A DNA stretch of 64,000 bases from Collinsella sp. (GTDB lineage: Bacteria; Actinomycetota; Coriobacteriia; Coriobacteriales; Coriobacteriaceae): assembly GCA_019414205.1 (NCBI GenBank), contig DXML01000003.1, positions 1-64,000 of the forward strand, in the 5' to 3' direction. Position 1 is the first letter of the stretch. Each line of letters starts with the position of its first letter. A program made the translations under genes and the position numbers. A model generated the notes under the pieces. It did no database searches. It saw only the letters and a list, made by a program, of their open reading frames with translations, and was not told the origin of the DNA. Below are positions 1 through 6,888 of this stretch, in pieces.

Positions 1-71
1 GACAAATCGCAATTTATCATCCACCAAGATCTTCACGGCTTTTGAAAAGACAGATAGTTACATGTCCAACG

Positions 72-492
72 CTACAGAAGCCCGAGGACCGTCGCCTTTG
101 ATAGCATCTCGTAGGCTCGCGGATATGTCTCTTTGTCGCGCTCGGCCATAAATGCCCAGTTCGCCGTCACGTCAGCCGCCCTCACCATAGCCACCTTGGA
201 GGAGTCGACATAGGAGACTGGAATCTTGGGCAGCCAGTCGCTAAATACAGGAGGGTAGGAGGTCTGCCACGTTGGGTTGAACATGCCGCAGCGCAGCTCC
301 TCATCAACCGATTCTGCCAGGTTGTACTTTCCGTCGATCGAAGTCGAATGCTCGTCAACCACAACAGAAACTGCATCAACCTCGCTCGCGGCAATTCCCT
401 GAAGCCTCAGCGCGTCAACGATGCCGGACTTCACGCCACGCTTTAGAGCGTAGTCAAGATACCTTTGCTTGCGCCTTTTCGAGCTTGAATTC
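72..492 (-). pseudogene. DUF3800 protein, C-terminal remnant
   Basis: The minus-strand frame reads like the C-terminal half of DUF3800 proteins: an acidic VVVDEHSTS stretch, then VSYVDSSKVAMVRAADVTAN near the end. DUF3800 proteins are common in defence islands and are thought to be RNase H-like enzymes (recalled). The N-terminal half, which should hold the first catalytic aspartates, is missing. Upstream the frame runs straight into the 3' end of an IS30 transposase remnant, so the gene was probably cut by that insertion. There is no own start codon or ribosome binding site. Family assignment is from motif memory. Confidence 0.6.
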
Positions 493-667
493 TCAGAGCA
501 ACTGCAACACCCCTGAGTAGTGGACCTCGTAGGGCGTCCTGAACCCCAGGCGCTTGTGGGGCCTGCGGTTGATGGCATCGTACACCCGCTCGACCTCCTC
601 GTCCGAGACCGCAGAGAAGCCGGTCCCCTTCGGGAAGTACTCGCGCAGCAGACCGTCTGTGTTTAGT
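493..667 (-). pseudogene. IS30-family transposase, C-terminal remnant
   Basis: On the minus strand one frame reads NTDGLLREYFPKGTGF, then a run with INRRPHKRLGFRTPYEVHY, and stops at 493-495. This is the typical C-terminus of IS30-family DDE transposases (the N-RPRK-LG--TP-E signature). The frame meets a TGA immediately upstream, so only about 57 codons remain. The break coincides with the outer edge of the inverted repeat at 656-773. The catalytic DDE residues except the terminal part are gone, so it cannot transpose by itself. Confidence 0.75.
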
Positions 668-773
668 CAAGCCTGATTTTCGGGTTGGGGCTGCGGTGGA
701 AATCCTGGTCCTCTTTTGGTCCAGGATTTCCACCGCAGCCCCAACCCGAAAATTGAACGCTATCAAACACAGA
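656..773. repeat. Long palindromic element (33-bp perfect arms)
   Basis: Positions 676-708 and 721-753 are perfect 33-bp inverted repeats around a 12-nt loop. Further out, TCTGTGTTT (656-664) is matched by AAACACAGA (765-773), separated from the inner arms by 11 non-matching bases on each side. The element sits exactly between the truncated IS30 gene and the truncated abiEii gene. It looks like two abutted ends of an insertion sequence or a MITE; which family is unknown. Confidence 0.7.
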
Positions 774-995
774 TGCCGTCGCGAAGTCGATGTCGCGCGT
801 GACGCGGCCGTCGGGGATGCGCGCGAGCAGCCCGCTTCCGCCCTTGAGGATAAACCGGCCGTCGGGGTTGCTGAACACCCTGCGCAGGAACCGGTCGCGC
901 AAAGCCCGACGACAGCCGTCCCCGGGGTCACCGCCCCTGTCGCGAACGGCCCTCTTCAGGGCCCTGTCGAGCTGACCGCCGTTCTCGTACGTCAT
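774..995 (-). pseudogene. AbiEii-type toxin, 5' fragment (truncated)
   Basis: The frame begins MTYENGGQLDRAL and continues FILKGGSGLLARIPDGRVT followed by RDIDFA. This is the nucleotidyltransferase core of AbiEii/type IV toxins (K-GG-x-L, then R-x-S/T-RDIDF). AbiEii proteins are normally about 250-300 residues; here roughly 74 codons survive before the sequence enters the palindromic element at 773. Its ATG overlaps the stop codon of the upstream antitoxin remnant (ATGA), the usual abiE coupling. Since the C-terminal part is lost the toxin should be inactive. Confidence 0.75.
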
Positions 996-1603
996 TCTTC
1001 CCGCCTCCTAGCTAACGAATCGTACAGGCTGGCCCCCGCCGGCATCCCGGCTTTTGCCCCCCGGCGTCGATTTTCTCCCTCAGCGCGCCCTCGTCTTCGA
1101 CGAGGCCCCTTTCGAGCGCGTCCGCGAGCACGTTCGCGACCAGGCTCAGTTCCTCCCCGGAGTCTATCAGGTCCACCACCGTGAGCCAGGGCCTCGTCGC
1201 CGGGATGTCCGAGACGATCGCCACGTCCTTCGGGTCGAGGCGGCGCTTCCTGATGAATCAGGTTCGGGCGCTTAGTCTGCTTTCTCTCGGGCGTGCAGAA
1301 CTCGTAGGGCGAGGGGCTGACCTCGCCGATGCCGTAGAGCCATGCAGCCGTCGCCCCCATGGCGACGGGGCGCCTCCCCGGGTCGATCGACAGTCAGGCC
1401 GCGAGGACGTCCTCCTCCCGCGTGCTCGGCGAGCCGCCCATGCGGTAGACGCCCTTCGCGAGCCTCTCTATGTTGCCGAGCCCTTCCCGCCTCGAGAGCG
1501 CGCACCGCTCGACGCCGAGCACCTTCGCCTGCACAGATGTGAAGAGCCCCCTTTGGGAAGAGGCGATGTCGTTGGTGGCTCGTATGACTTCGATTTATTC
1601 CAT
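992..1603 (-). pseudogene. AbiEi-type antitoxin, broken by stops and frameshifts
   Basis: Conceptual translation across frames gives an AbiEi-like protein: an N-terminal winged helix (QRGLFTSVQAKVLGVER, later LAKGVYRMGG), then WLYGIGEVSPSPYEFCTPER, then VAIVSDIPATRPWLTVVDLI, and a C-terminal segment ending SLYDSLARRREE. The frame has TAA just after ATG-GAA at 1601-1603, a TGA after DVLAA (about 1396), a +1 shift near 1255 and another shift near 1060. The stop overlaps the abiEii start. In abiE systems this protein represses its own operon and neutralises the toxin. Four independent lesions show the operon is dead. Confidence 0.72.
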
Positions 1604-1639
1604 GCTTGCATTGTGGAAAATAATGCAACAATGCAAGCA
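1603..1639 (-). promoter_or_regulatory. Inverted-repeat operator candidate upstream of abiE
   Basis: TGCTTGCATTGT (1603-1614) and ACAATGCAAGCA (1628-1639) are perfect 12-bp inverted repeats with a 13-nt centre, immediately upstream of the antitoxin start codon. AbiEi antitoxins autoregulate by binding inverted repeats in their promoter (known for the family). The position is right for such an operator, and it outlived the genes. Confidence 0.5.
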
Positions 1640-1942
1640 ATACGCTCAGAATACACGGCGTTATTCGGCGGCATTCGGGGTCACTGAAACTGCGGAAACC
1701 GATTTTCGCATTTCTTTATTCCCATTTGTTGACCTGGGCGAATGCAATTGAAGAGGGCTTGAATCCGCCTCGCAGTTTCAAGTCAGTTTCATCCGCTCGA
1801 AATCGGTCTTCGGGGGACCCGAATTGTGAATTATTCCCGCAGGGCCTAATTATTCCCGTACCGCCGAGTACTCCGTTGTACCGCCCAGTAGGGACACACG
1901 GGAATAATTGGGTCGTTTTCCCAGGTAGAGATGCAAAAAGAA

Positions 1943-1970
1943 AGCCCTCGAACCAAAGGGTTCGAGGGCT
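1943..1970 (-). terminator. Terminator-like hairpin (minus strand)
   Basis: AGCCCTCGAACC and GGTTCGAGGGCT form a perfect 12-bp stem with a 4-nt loop. On the minus strand it is followed by TTTCTTTTT, the layout of a rho-independent terminator, although no gene remains upstream of it on that strand. Confidence 0.55.
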
Positions 1971-2096
1971 GTTATTCCCACTATTTCGCTGGTGGCTTTG
2001 GTTCTGTCGTCCCGTCATTCCAGTTGCACCCAGTTTTCGGCATCGACACGGAACGCGTGCCGCCGAATGACGCGATGTCGCGTCTCGTCGGCTTCG

Positions 2097-2165
2097 GGGA
2101 CAAAAGCTGGGACAACTTCAAAAACTTTTTTCAAACTCAGGGCTTTGAGTTTTTGTTTTTGTCCC
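2097..2165. repeat. Nested hairpin
   Basis: Outer arms GGGACAAAA (2097-2105) and TTTTGTCCC (2157-2165) enclose an inner AAACTCA/TGAGTTT hairpin (2133-2152) followed by a T-rich run. Could be a terminator or the end of a lost element. Confidence 0.4.
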
Positions 2166-2447
2166 AAAGGAGCTTCCGGCCGTGATTCGGATGCCCGATT
2201 GGGCGGAATCGCCCGTTTCTGGAACTCAACCGCAGCATCACGCACAAGCCACTCGCAACAACTGCAAATGATTGGTCGAGGACGGCTTCCAACGCGATTC
2301 CAAAGCCGCAGGTCAGGCGACTGCGCTGCTGGCAGGGAAAGGGAGTCGTATCAGGCGGCTTGCCCATGAGTCGACGATGAGGCCTTCACCGAATGTCGAG
2401 AACATGCTGGTAAAATAGGCAATACTTTTTATGACAGGAGAACGAGC

Positions 2448-3410
2448 ATGGCCGAACCCCACGATAGGAAGCCGATCCTCACGATCGAGCAGCAGATAGA
2501 GCACCTCAAGCAGAAGGGCGTAGCCTTCGAGCTGTGTTCCGAGGAAGAGGCCGAGGACTACCTGCGCGACAAGTGCAACTTCTTCAAGCTCGCATCCTAT
2601 CGCAAACTCTTCTCGAAATACGAGGGAGGCCCGCGCGACGGCCGCTACGTAGACCTCGACTTCGGCCAGCTACGCCTGCTCGCGGCGCTCGACCAGGAGC
2701 TACGCCACGCCCTGCTCGGCATGACGCTCGACATCGAGCACTTCCAGAAGGTGACACTGCTTCGCGAGATGGAGGACCGTGGAGAGGATGGCTACGCCAT
2801 CGTGGCCGACTACATGGCATCGCTTACCACTGCAAACAGGGAGTACCGCCTGCGCGAGCTCAAGATGAGCGGCCGCAGCCCCTACAGCTCGAGCCTCTAC
2901 GCGAAGTACTCCGGCGACATGCCTGCCTGGGCCTTCCTTGAGCTCACCTCGTTCGGCACCCTCATCGACTTCGTGCGCTTCTGCGCCAGGCGATGGGGCG
3001 ACAGGCGCTTCGAGGCCTCCCACTACGACCTCAAGCGCGTGAAGTCCGTCCGCAACTGCGCCGCGCACGGCTCGTGCCTGATCAACTGCTTCGCCGAGAG
3101 GGGCGCCGCCCGGGGCTCGGCGTCCAGTGGCGTCTCCCGAAGGGTCGCCGCCGTGGGAATCCCCAAGGCGACCAGGAGGAAGTGGATGGGGAATACGGCC
3201 ATGCAGGAGGTCGCGACCGTGCTCGTGGCGCACTCCGGCTTGGTACCCGAGGGCTCCTCGCGCTCGCGCGCCGCATCCGAGCTCGCCGAGATGTTCGCCA
3301 GGGCCGACGGAGAAACCGAGGCGCTGCCCGACAAGGGGCCCGACGCCGCAGCTCGCTCCGCGCTCGAGTTCCTTCGCAGGTTGACAGAATCGCTCGGGTT
3401 GGTAGAATAG
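2448..3410 (+). CDS. Abi_2/HEPN abortive-infection protein (AbiD/AbiF-like)
   Basis: A 320-residue protein of the Abi_2 family. It begins with a lysine/glutamate-rich helix (LTIEQQIEHLKQKGVAFE), then SYRKLFSKYEGG and LRLLAALDQELRHALLG, a region typical of AbiD/AbiF proteins. RNCAAHG at about residues 200-206 is the R-x4-H motif of HEPN ribonucleases, so phage-triggered RNA cleavage is the likely activity. The start has a GGAG ribosome binding site 7 nt upstream. The gene stands alone between a dead AbiE operon and yjdF, and is followed by two RNA-like hairpin modules. The C-terminal 100 residues (charged, Arg/Ala-rich) are not recognisable. Family call is firm; phage resistance itself is inferred. 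Confidence 0.8.
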   Translation: MAEPHDRKPILTIEQQIEHLKQKGVAFELCSEEEAEDYLRDKCNFFKLASYRKLFSKYEGGPRDGRYVDLDFGQLRLLAALDQELRHALLGMTLDIEHFQKVTLLREMEDRGEDGYAIVADYMASLTTANREYRLRELKMSGRSPYSSSLYAKYSGDMPAWAFLELTSFGTLIDFVRFCARRWGDRRFEASHYDLKRVKSVRNCAAHGSCLINCFAERGAARGSASSGVSRRVAAVGIPKATRRKWMGNTAMQEVATVLVAHSGLVPEGSSRSRAASELAEMFARADGETEALPDKGPDAAARSALEFLRRLTESLGLVE

Positions 3411-3422
3411 CCTGCAGATAGC

Positions 3423-3477
3423 AAAACCTTCACGGTTTTAGGGGCGGACTTGCGCAAGCGACTCTGCCCTATTTTTA
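3423..3477 (+). ncRNA. Structured RNA module 1 downstream of abi gene (candidate)
   Basis: AAAACC/GGTTTT hairpin (3423-3439), then a GGGGCGGA...TCTGCCC stem enclosing the palindrome CTTGCGCAAG (3449-3458), ending in TATTTTTAT. It starts 12 nt after the abi stop codon. The same two-hairpin order recurs at 3556-3607. RNAs associated with abiF genes have been described (recalled, Rfam not checked), so this may be that RNA or part of it; the minimal alternative is a plain terminator. Confidence 0.5.
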
Positions 3478-3555
3478 TATTCACTCGCTATAGGAGACGG
3501 GTGATACCTGGGTCAATGACAGAACTGAGAAGCCCGGAATAATGGAGCCAGTTAG

Positions 3556-3607
3556 AAACCCTCGGGTTTGCGGGGCGGGATCGTGAGAGCGATTCTGCCC
3601 TTTTTTT
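3556..3607 (+). ncRNA. Structured RNA module 2 downstream of abi gene (candidate)
   Basis: A diverged copy of the preceding module: AAACC/GGTTT hairpin with a 4-nt loop, then GGGCGG...CTGCCC enclosing ATCG/CGAT, ending in seven T. The inner stem sequence differs from module 1 (CTTG/CAAG versus ATCG/CGAT) while pairing is kept, which argues for selection on structure. Confidence 0.5.
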
Positions 3608-3780
3608 CCTCCGTCTGCCCCAAACCAAGTATTTCGAAGATAGCCTGTAGGTGTCCTCCTGGGCGCCTTTTATTTTCAGGGAATCGGCCGCTTCATGAAC
3701 GAGCGACCGGCTTGACCTAGATCGAACCGCCTTCATCTCCGCCTAGGCGCCGGCGATCAACATCGTAAATCCGCGCGTGC

Positions 3781-3904
3781 TACAATGCGGGCACCAGAGA
3801 TGAAAACACAGTCCCCGTCGGGTAGTCGTGGGCGTGCGGGAGTCCGCATCAGTAACCTGCCTCCTTGGTTGTCCCTTCTCTGCATGGTCATCTACATAAA
3901 GGAG
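3781..3904 (+). promoter_or_regulatory. Presumed yjdF riboswitch leader
   Basis: The 130 nt before yjdF start at a -10 like TACAAT (3781-3786) and contain a purine/pyrimidine-rich structured leader (AGTCCCCGTCGGG, then CAGTAACCTGCC) that ends at a strong AAAGGAGG ribosome binding site (3897-3904). In Firmicutes yjdF genes are preceded by the yjdF RNA, a riboswitch responding to azaaromatic compounds. Gene identity and leader length fit; the consensus was not checked base by base. Confidence 0.55.
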
Positions 3905-3913
3905 GAACCAACC

Positions 3914-4333
3914 ATGCAGATCAGCGTGTCATCCACCCTGACCGTATATCACGACGGCCAATTCTGGGTCGGGCTGGCGGAGCATGTCGAGGACGGCAGA
4001 TACGGCGCCGCCCGCATCGTCTTCGGCGCGGAACCGTCCGATGAGGAAATCCTGCGATTCGTTACAAGCAAATGGGCGGAGCTCGCGTTCTTCGGTGACG
4101 ATCCCGCCGAGGCGAGCAAGCCCGCGAGGAACCCCAAGCGCCGCGCCCGCGAGGCGTCGAAGGCCCTTAAGCAGCCGGCGATGGGCACCAGGGCGCAGCA
4201 GGTGCTCGCGAGTCAGCGGGAGACAATGAAACGGGAGTCAGCCCGCGCAAGAAGCCAGCGTCGCGCGGATGAGGCGGAGGCGCGCTTCGAGCAGCGAAAG
4301 CTGAAGCGCAAGCAGAAGCATCGTGGGCATTGA
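3914..4333 (+). CDS. yjdF: YjdF-family protein (DUF2992)
   Basis: A 139-residue protein with the YjdF layout: an N-terminal beta-rich part (TLTVYHDGQFWVGLAEHVED, ARIVFGAEPSDEEIL), a central NPKRRAREASK segment and a long basic helical tail ending KQKHRGH, which is characteristic of the family. The ATG at 3914 is chosen because it follows AAAGGAGG by 9 nt; an upstream in-frame start at 3785 would run through the structured leader. YjdF's biochemical role is not established; the association with an azaaromatic-sensing RNA suggests detoxification. It is unlike the surrounding actinobacterial genes and was probably acquired. Confidence 0.8.
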   Translation: MQISVSSTLTVYHDGQFWVGLAEHVEDGRYGAARIVFGAEPSDEEILRFVTSKWAELAFFGDDPAEASKPARNPKRRAREASKALKQPAMGTRAQQVLASQRETMKRESARARSQRRADEAEARFEQRKLKRKQKHRGH

Positions 4334-4541
4334 TCGCCATGTGCAGCAAGGCAAACCATATACAGCAGTGGGGCCAGTTCCACTTGAAGCCGACGCCGCG
4401 TAGACGCTGATGGTGACGGCTATGCACGGGCACGGGCGCGCCGCCGCACTTCACAGCTTGTTTCTCAAGTATTTGGGACGCACACACGGCGTTCAAAAAT
4501 GCGGAGCGACTCTGTATGGCTCGAGACTGAGCCGAGGTGCC

Positions 4542-5083
4542 CTACTTCTCGCCCTCCAGCAGCACCACGATGCGGTCGATGTCGACGGCAAAGCGAGGCC
4601 TTCCCTCCTGCTCGTAGCGGTCGAGGTATGCCTGGCACTCTGAGACAATGCGCTTGGTGCTGCCGTCGATGATGCGTTGGAGCGTCTCGTAGTAGGCCGA
4701 GCCCTCGGTCCTGAAGCGGCGCTGGTAGGCCTGGTTATGGGGAACATCTTGATGTAGTGGATGCCGTGGCGGCAGTTGGGGCGCGTCGTGGGGCGGGGTG
4801 GCAACGCAAAGTACTGGTCTTTGGGCACGTTAGGGGCGATGTTGGAACGCAGCGGCACGGCGAAGTCCCTGCGCTTCCCGCGGAAACGCAGCCTCACCAC
4901 TACGATGCAGGGACGATTGTGCTTAAGCATGAGCTCGCGGTCGCCCTCGGCGTGGACGAAGAAGTCCTGGGGATGGATACAATCTTCATCGGTTACGCCC
5001 CCTTCATACGAAGCGGGGCCCGCATCGCTGCGGGCCCCTACAGGTGGGCGATATTCTACGCTTTGCGGCACCCCATCGCCCAC
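4542..5083 (-). pseudogene. ToxN/AbiQ-like toxin, frameshifted
   Basis: The first frame reads LMLKHNRPCIVVVRLRF, then RDFAVPLRSNIAPNVPKDQY and RHGIHYIKMFPI, resembling the RP-x-G/V...Y/F-x-x-PL-S core of ToxN/AbiQ-like type III toxins. Near 4745 a one-base deletion shifts the frame; the remainder continues as QAYQRRFRTEGSAYYETLQR and ends FAVDIDRIVVLLEGEK at 4542. Type III toxins are paired with an antitoxin RNA of tandem repeats upstream; no tandem repeat is visible in 5084-5300. The family link is tentative and the gene is broken. Confidence 0.5.
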
Positions 5084-5552
5084 GGAGGTTAAACGTACAC
5101 GTAAGCCGTACTCTGAAAGCCGCAGCTTCCGGCAAGTAGTTTATACCACGAGAGGTCGCTTTCAATGCGCATAGCTCGCAAAATAGCACTCGCTGGGCCG
5201 TCACCCCTGGCCGTTACCCTCCAATCTTCATTAAAGTCAGCAGGTCAATTCATATAGTCATGGGGGTTTATCCTAAAGGGAATCAAATTTTTACCCCCAT
5301 AACTAAGGAATATTCTATTCCCACTCAATGACTAGAGCCCTGGTGTAATTGGCTGGATCACCGTTCCGGGAACCGGTATCGACCTACCTGTCCGCCAAGC
5401 TCCTTCTTCAGCTCCAGCCTAGTATCTGACTCGCGCTGTTATAAGCAAAAACCGAAGAGATGCATCTTAGCCAAGAAAAAAGGTTAGCCTTATCTTACTG
5501 TATGATTCGTGTGTTATAGTTAGATGGCTCTAACTGTTTGGGGGCGATAGCC
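5084..5552. other. Gene-free stretch with an att-like end
   Basis: Contains an ATGGGGGT/ACCCCCAT hairpin (5260-5300), the 17-bp guaA-derived repeat (5313-5329), and the upstream region of the first methyltransferase gene. No convincing coding frame was found. Confidence 0.5.
5313..5329 (-). repeat. Attachment-site copy of the guaA 3' end (distal att)
   Basis: TTCTATTCCCACTCAAT is identical over 17 bp to 7872-7888, which spans the stop codon and last codons of guaA (minus strand: I-E-W-E-stop). Duplicated 3' ends of guaA are the usual signature of integration by guaA-targeting tyrosine recombinases. The two copies bracket 5330-7871. Confidence 0.75.
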
Positions 5553-6182
5553 ATGCACGAACGCAAGGGCTTCTGGGACAAGAATGCCGGTCGGTACGAC
5601 CGTTTCATGCGAAAGGACCGGGCGGCGTATGAGAAGATGTATGGGCTGATCCGGCCGGTAGTGAAAGCAAAAACCGTACTGGAGGTTGCCACCGGCACGG
5701 GGCTTATCGCAAAGAGCATCGTGAATGCGGCGGCACACATCGAGGCTACGGACGCTTCTGCAAAGATGATCCTTGAAGCAAAACGGGACATTCAATCCGC
5801 AAAGCTGCACTTTTCCGTACAAGATATGTTCCACCTGCCCTATGCACAGAAGTCCTTCGAAGTGGTGATTGCGTCCAACGCGCTTCACATAGTGCCGCAT
5901 CCGGAAAAGGCCCTGCAAGAAATCAGGCGGGTGCTGAAGGACGACGGCGTGCTCATCGCGCCAACCTTCACCCACGCGGAGAACTCGGTTTCCGGCAAGG
6001 CAAAAGCCTTTTTCATGAGTATGGCGGGATTCCCCCTCCACAGCAGGTGGACAAGCGAGGAATACCTACGTTTCCTGCGTCAAAACGGCTGGGCGGTGCA
6101 GAAAAGCGCGGTGTTGAAGGCCTCGTTCCCGTTGACCTATGCGGAATGCACAAAATCGGAGGGGGCAGATGTCGTTCTTTGA
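5553..6182 (+). CDS. Class I SAM-dependent methyltransferase
   Basis: 209 residues from the ATG at 5553, which has GGGGG 9 nt upstream (an in-frame TTG lies at 5538). The SAM-binding glycine motif is VLEVATGTGLIA, followed by the acidic IEATDASAKMI, then VVIASNALHIVPHP and the post-motif IRRVLKDDGVLIAP. This is the Methyltransf_11/25 fold for small molecules. Substrate unknown. It overlaps the next methyltransferase gene by 14 nt, so the two are probably co-translated. The lower-GC, Firmicute-like codon use and the flanking att repeats point to transfer. Confidence 0.8.
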   Translation: MHERKGFWDKNAGRYDRFMRKDRAAYEKMYGLIRPVVKAKTVLEVATGTGLIAKSIVNAAAHIEATDASAKMILEAKRDIQSAKLHFSVQDMFHLPYAQKSFEVVIASNALHIVPHPEKALQEIRRVLKDDGVLIAPTFTHAENSVSGKAKAFFMSMAGFPLHSRWTSEEYLRFLRQNGWAVQKSAVLKASFPLTYAECTKSEGADVVL

Positions 6183-6774
6183 AAACACCCGCAAGCCCGT
6201 GGGCCTCGGCGGAAAACTTATGGTTGCCATGATGAACCTGGGCCACAGCCCTGTGGCGCGGTGGGGACTTCGATTTCTACGACTTGCGCCAAATGCCAAG
6301 GTGCTGGATTGCGGCTGCGGCGGCGGGGCGAACATAAAACGGCTGCTGAAAAAATGCCCGCATGGCGTCGTCAAGGGCGTCGACTATTCGCCCGTCAGCG
6401 TGGAGAAGACTAGAAAGCTCAACCGAATTGCAATTCAGGAGGGGCGTTGCGCCGTTCTGCAAGGCAGTGTGGCGGATATGGTGTTTGAGGATAGCTACTT
6501 CGATGCCGCCACGGCCTTTGAGACCGTCTATTTTTGGCCTGATTTGCCCCGATGCTTCCGTGAGGTCTGGCGGACGCTGAAGCCAGGCGGGACAATTCTC
6601 ATCTGCAACGAGAGCAATGGCGATACGGACAAGGACGAGAGGTGGACGCAGATCATCGGCGGCATGACCATCTATAAGGACGTTGAATTAAAGGCATGTC
6701 TGGAGCAGGCGGGTTTTCACGAGGTGCAGATACGCAAAAAGAAAAGGTGGCTCTGCGTCACGGCGCAGAAGTAA
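6169..6774 (+). CDS. Class I SAM-dependent methyltransferase
   Basis: 201 residues from the ATG at 6169 (ribosome binding site GGAGGGGG). Motif I is VLDCGCGGGANIKRLL, then VKGVDYSPVSVEKT, TAFETVYFWPD and VWRTLKPGGTILI, a Methyltransf_11-type protein. It follows the previous methyltransferase with a short overlap, which suggests that the two act in one pathway or on successive sites of one substrate. No dedicated partner (biosynthetic or resistance gene) is left in the island, so the substrate cannot be inferred. Confidence 0.8.
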   Translation: MSFFENTRKPVGLGGKLMVAMMNLGHSPVARWGLRFLRLAPNAKVLDCGCGGGANIKRLLKKCPHGVVKGVDYSPVSVEKTRKLNRIAIQEGRCAVLQGSVADMVFEDSYFDAATAFETVYFWPDLPRCFREVWRTLKPGGTILICNESNGDTDKDERWTQIIGGMTIYKDVELKACLEQAGFHEVQIRKKKRWLCVTAQK

Positions 6775-6811
6775 GGGCATCAAGCACGGGCATTTTTCAT
6801 CCATCCTGCAC

Positions 6812-6877
6812 ATGGCGATAGGCATGACGGTCATAGCGGCTGTGCTGGCGGCAATTATGACAGTTTTTATTCACTGA
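6812..6877 (+). CDS. Tiny membrane-spanning ORF (doubtful)
   Basis: A 21-codon frame, MAIGMTVIAAVLAAIMTVFIH, forms one hydrophobic helix between the second and third methyltransferase genes. It lacks a good ribosome binding site, and the same frame is open upstream (KGIKHGHFSSILH), so it may be the C-terminal scar of a deleted membrane protein. Confidence 0.25.
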   Translation: MAIGMTVIAAVLAAIMTVFIH

Positions 6878-6888
6878 GGAAGAAACCT

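Larger units (their letters stand above)
1680..2447. other. Gene-free stretch with several small repeats
   Basis: No frame here resembles a protein. It contains three copies of AATTATTCCCG (1829-1839 and 1848-1858 direct, 1899-1909 inverted), a terminator-like hairpin at 1943-1970 and a nested hairpin at 2097-2165. A possible -10 (TAAAAT, 2411-2416) precedes the abi gene. It reads as debris from successive insertions. Confidence 0.5.

Noticed and set aside
5345..5450. Short minus-strand frame reading RLELKKELGGQVGRYRFPE, possibly a relaxase or integrase scrap
   Set aside because: Too short and interrupted; cannot be assigned.
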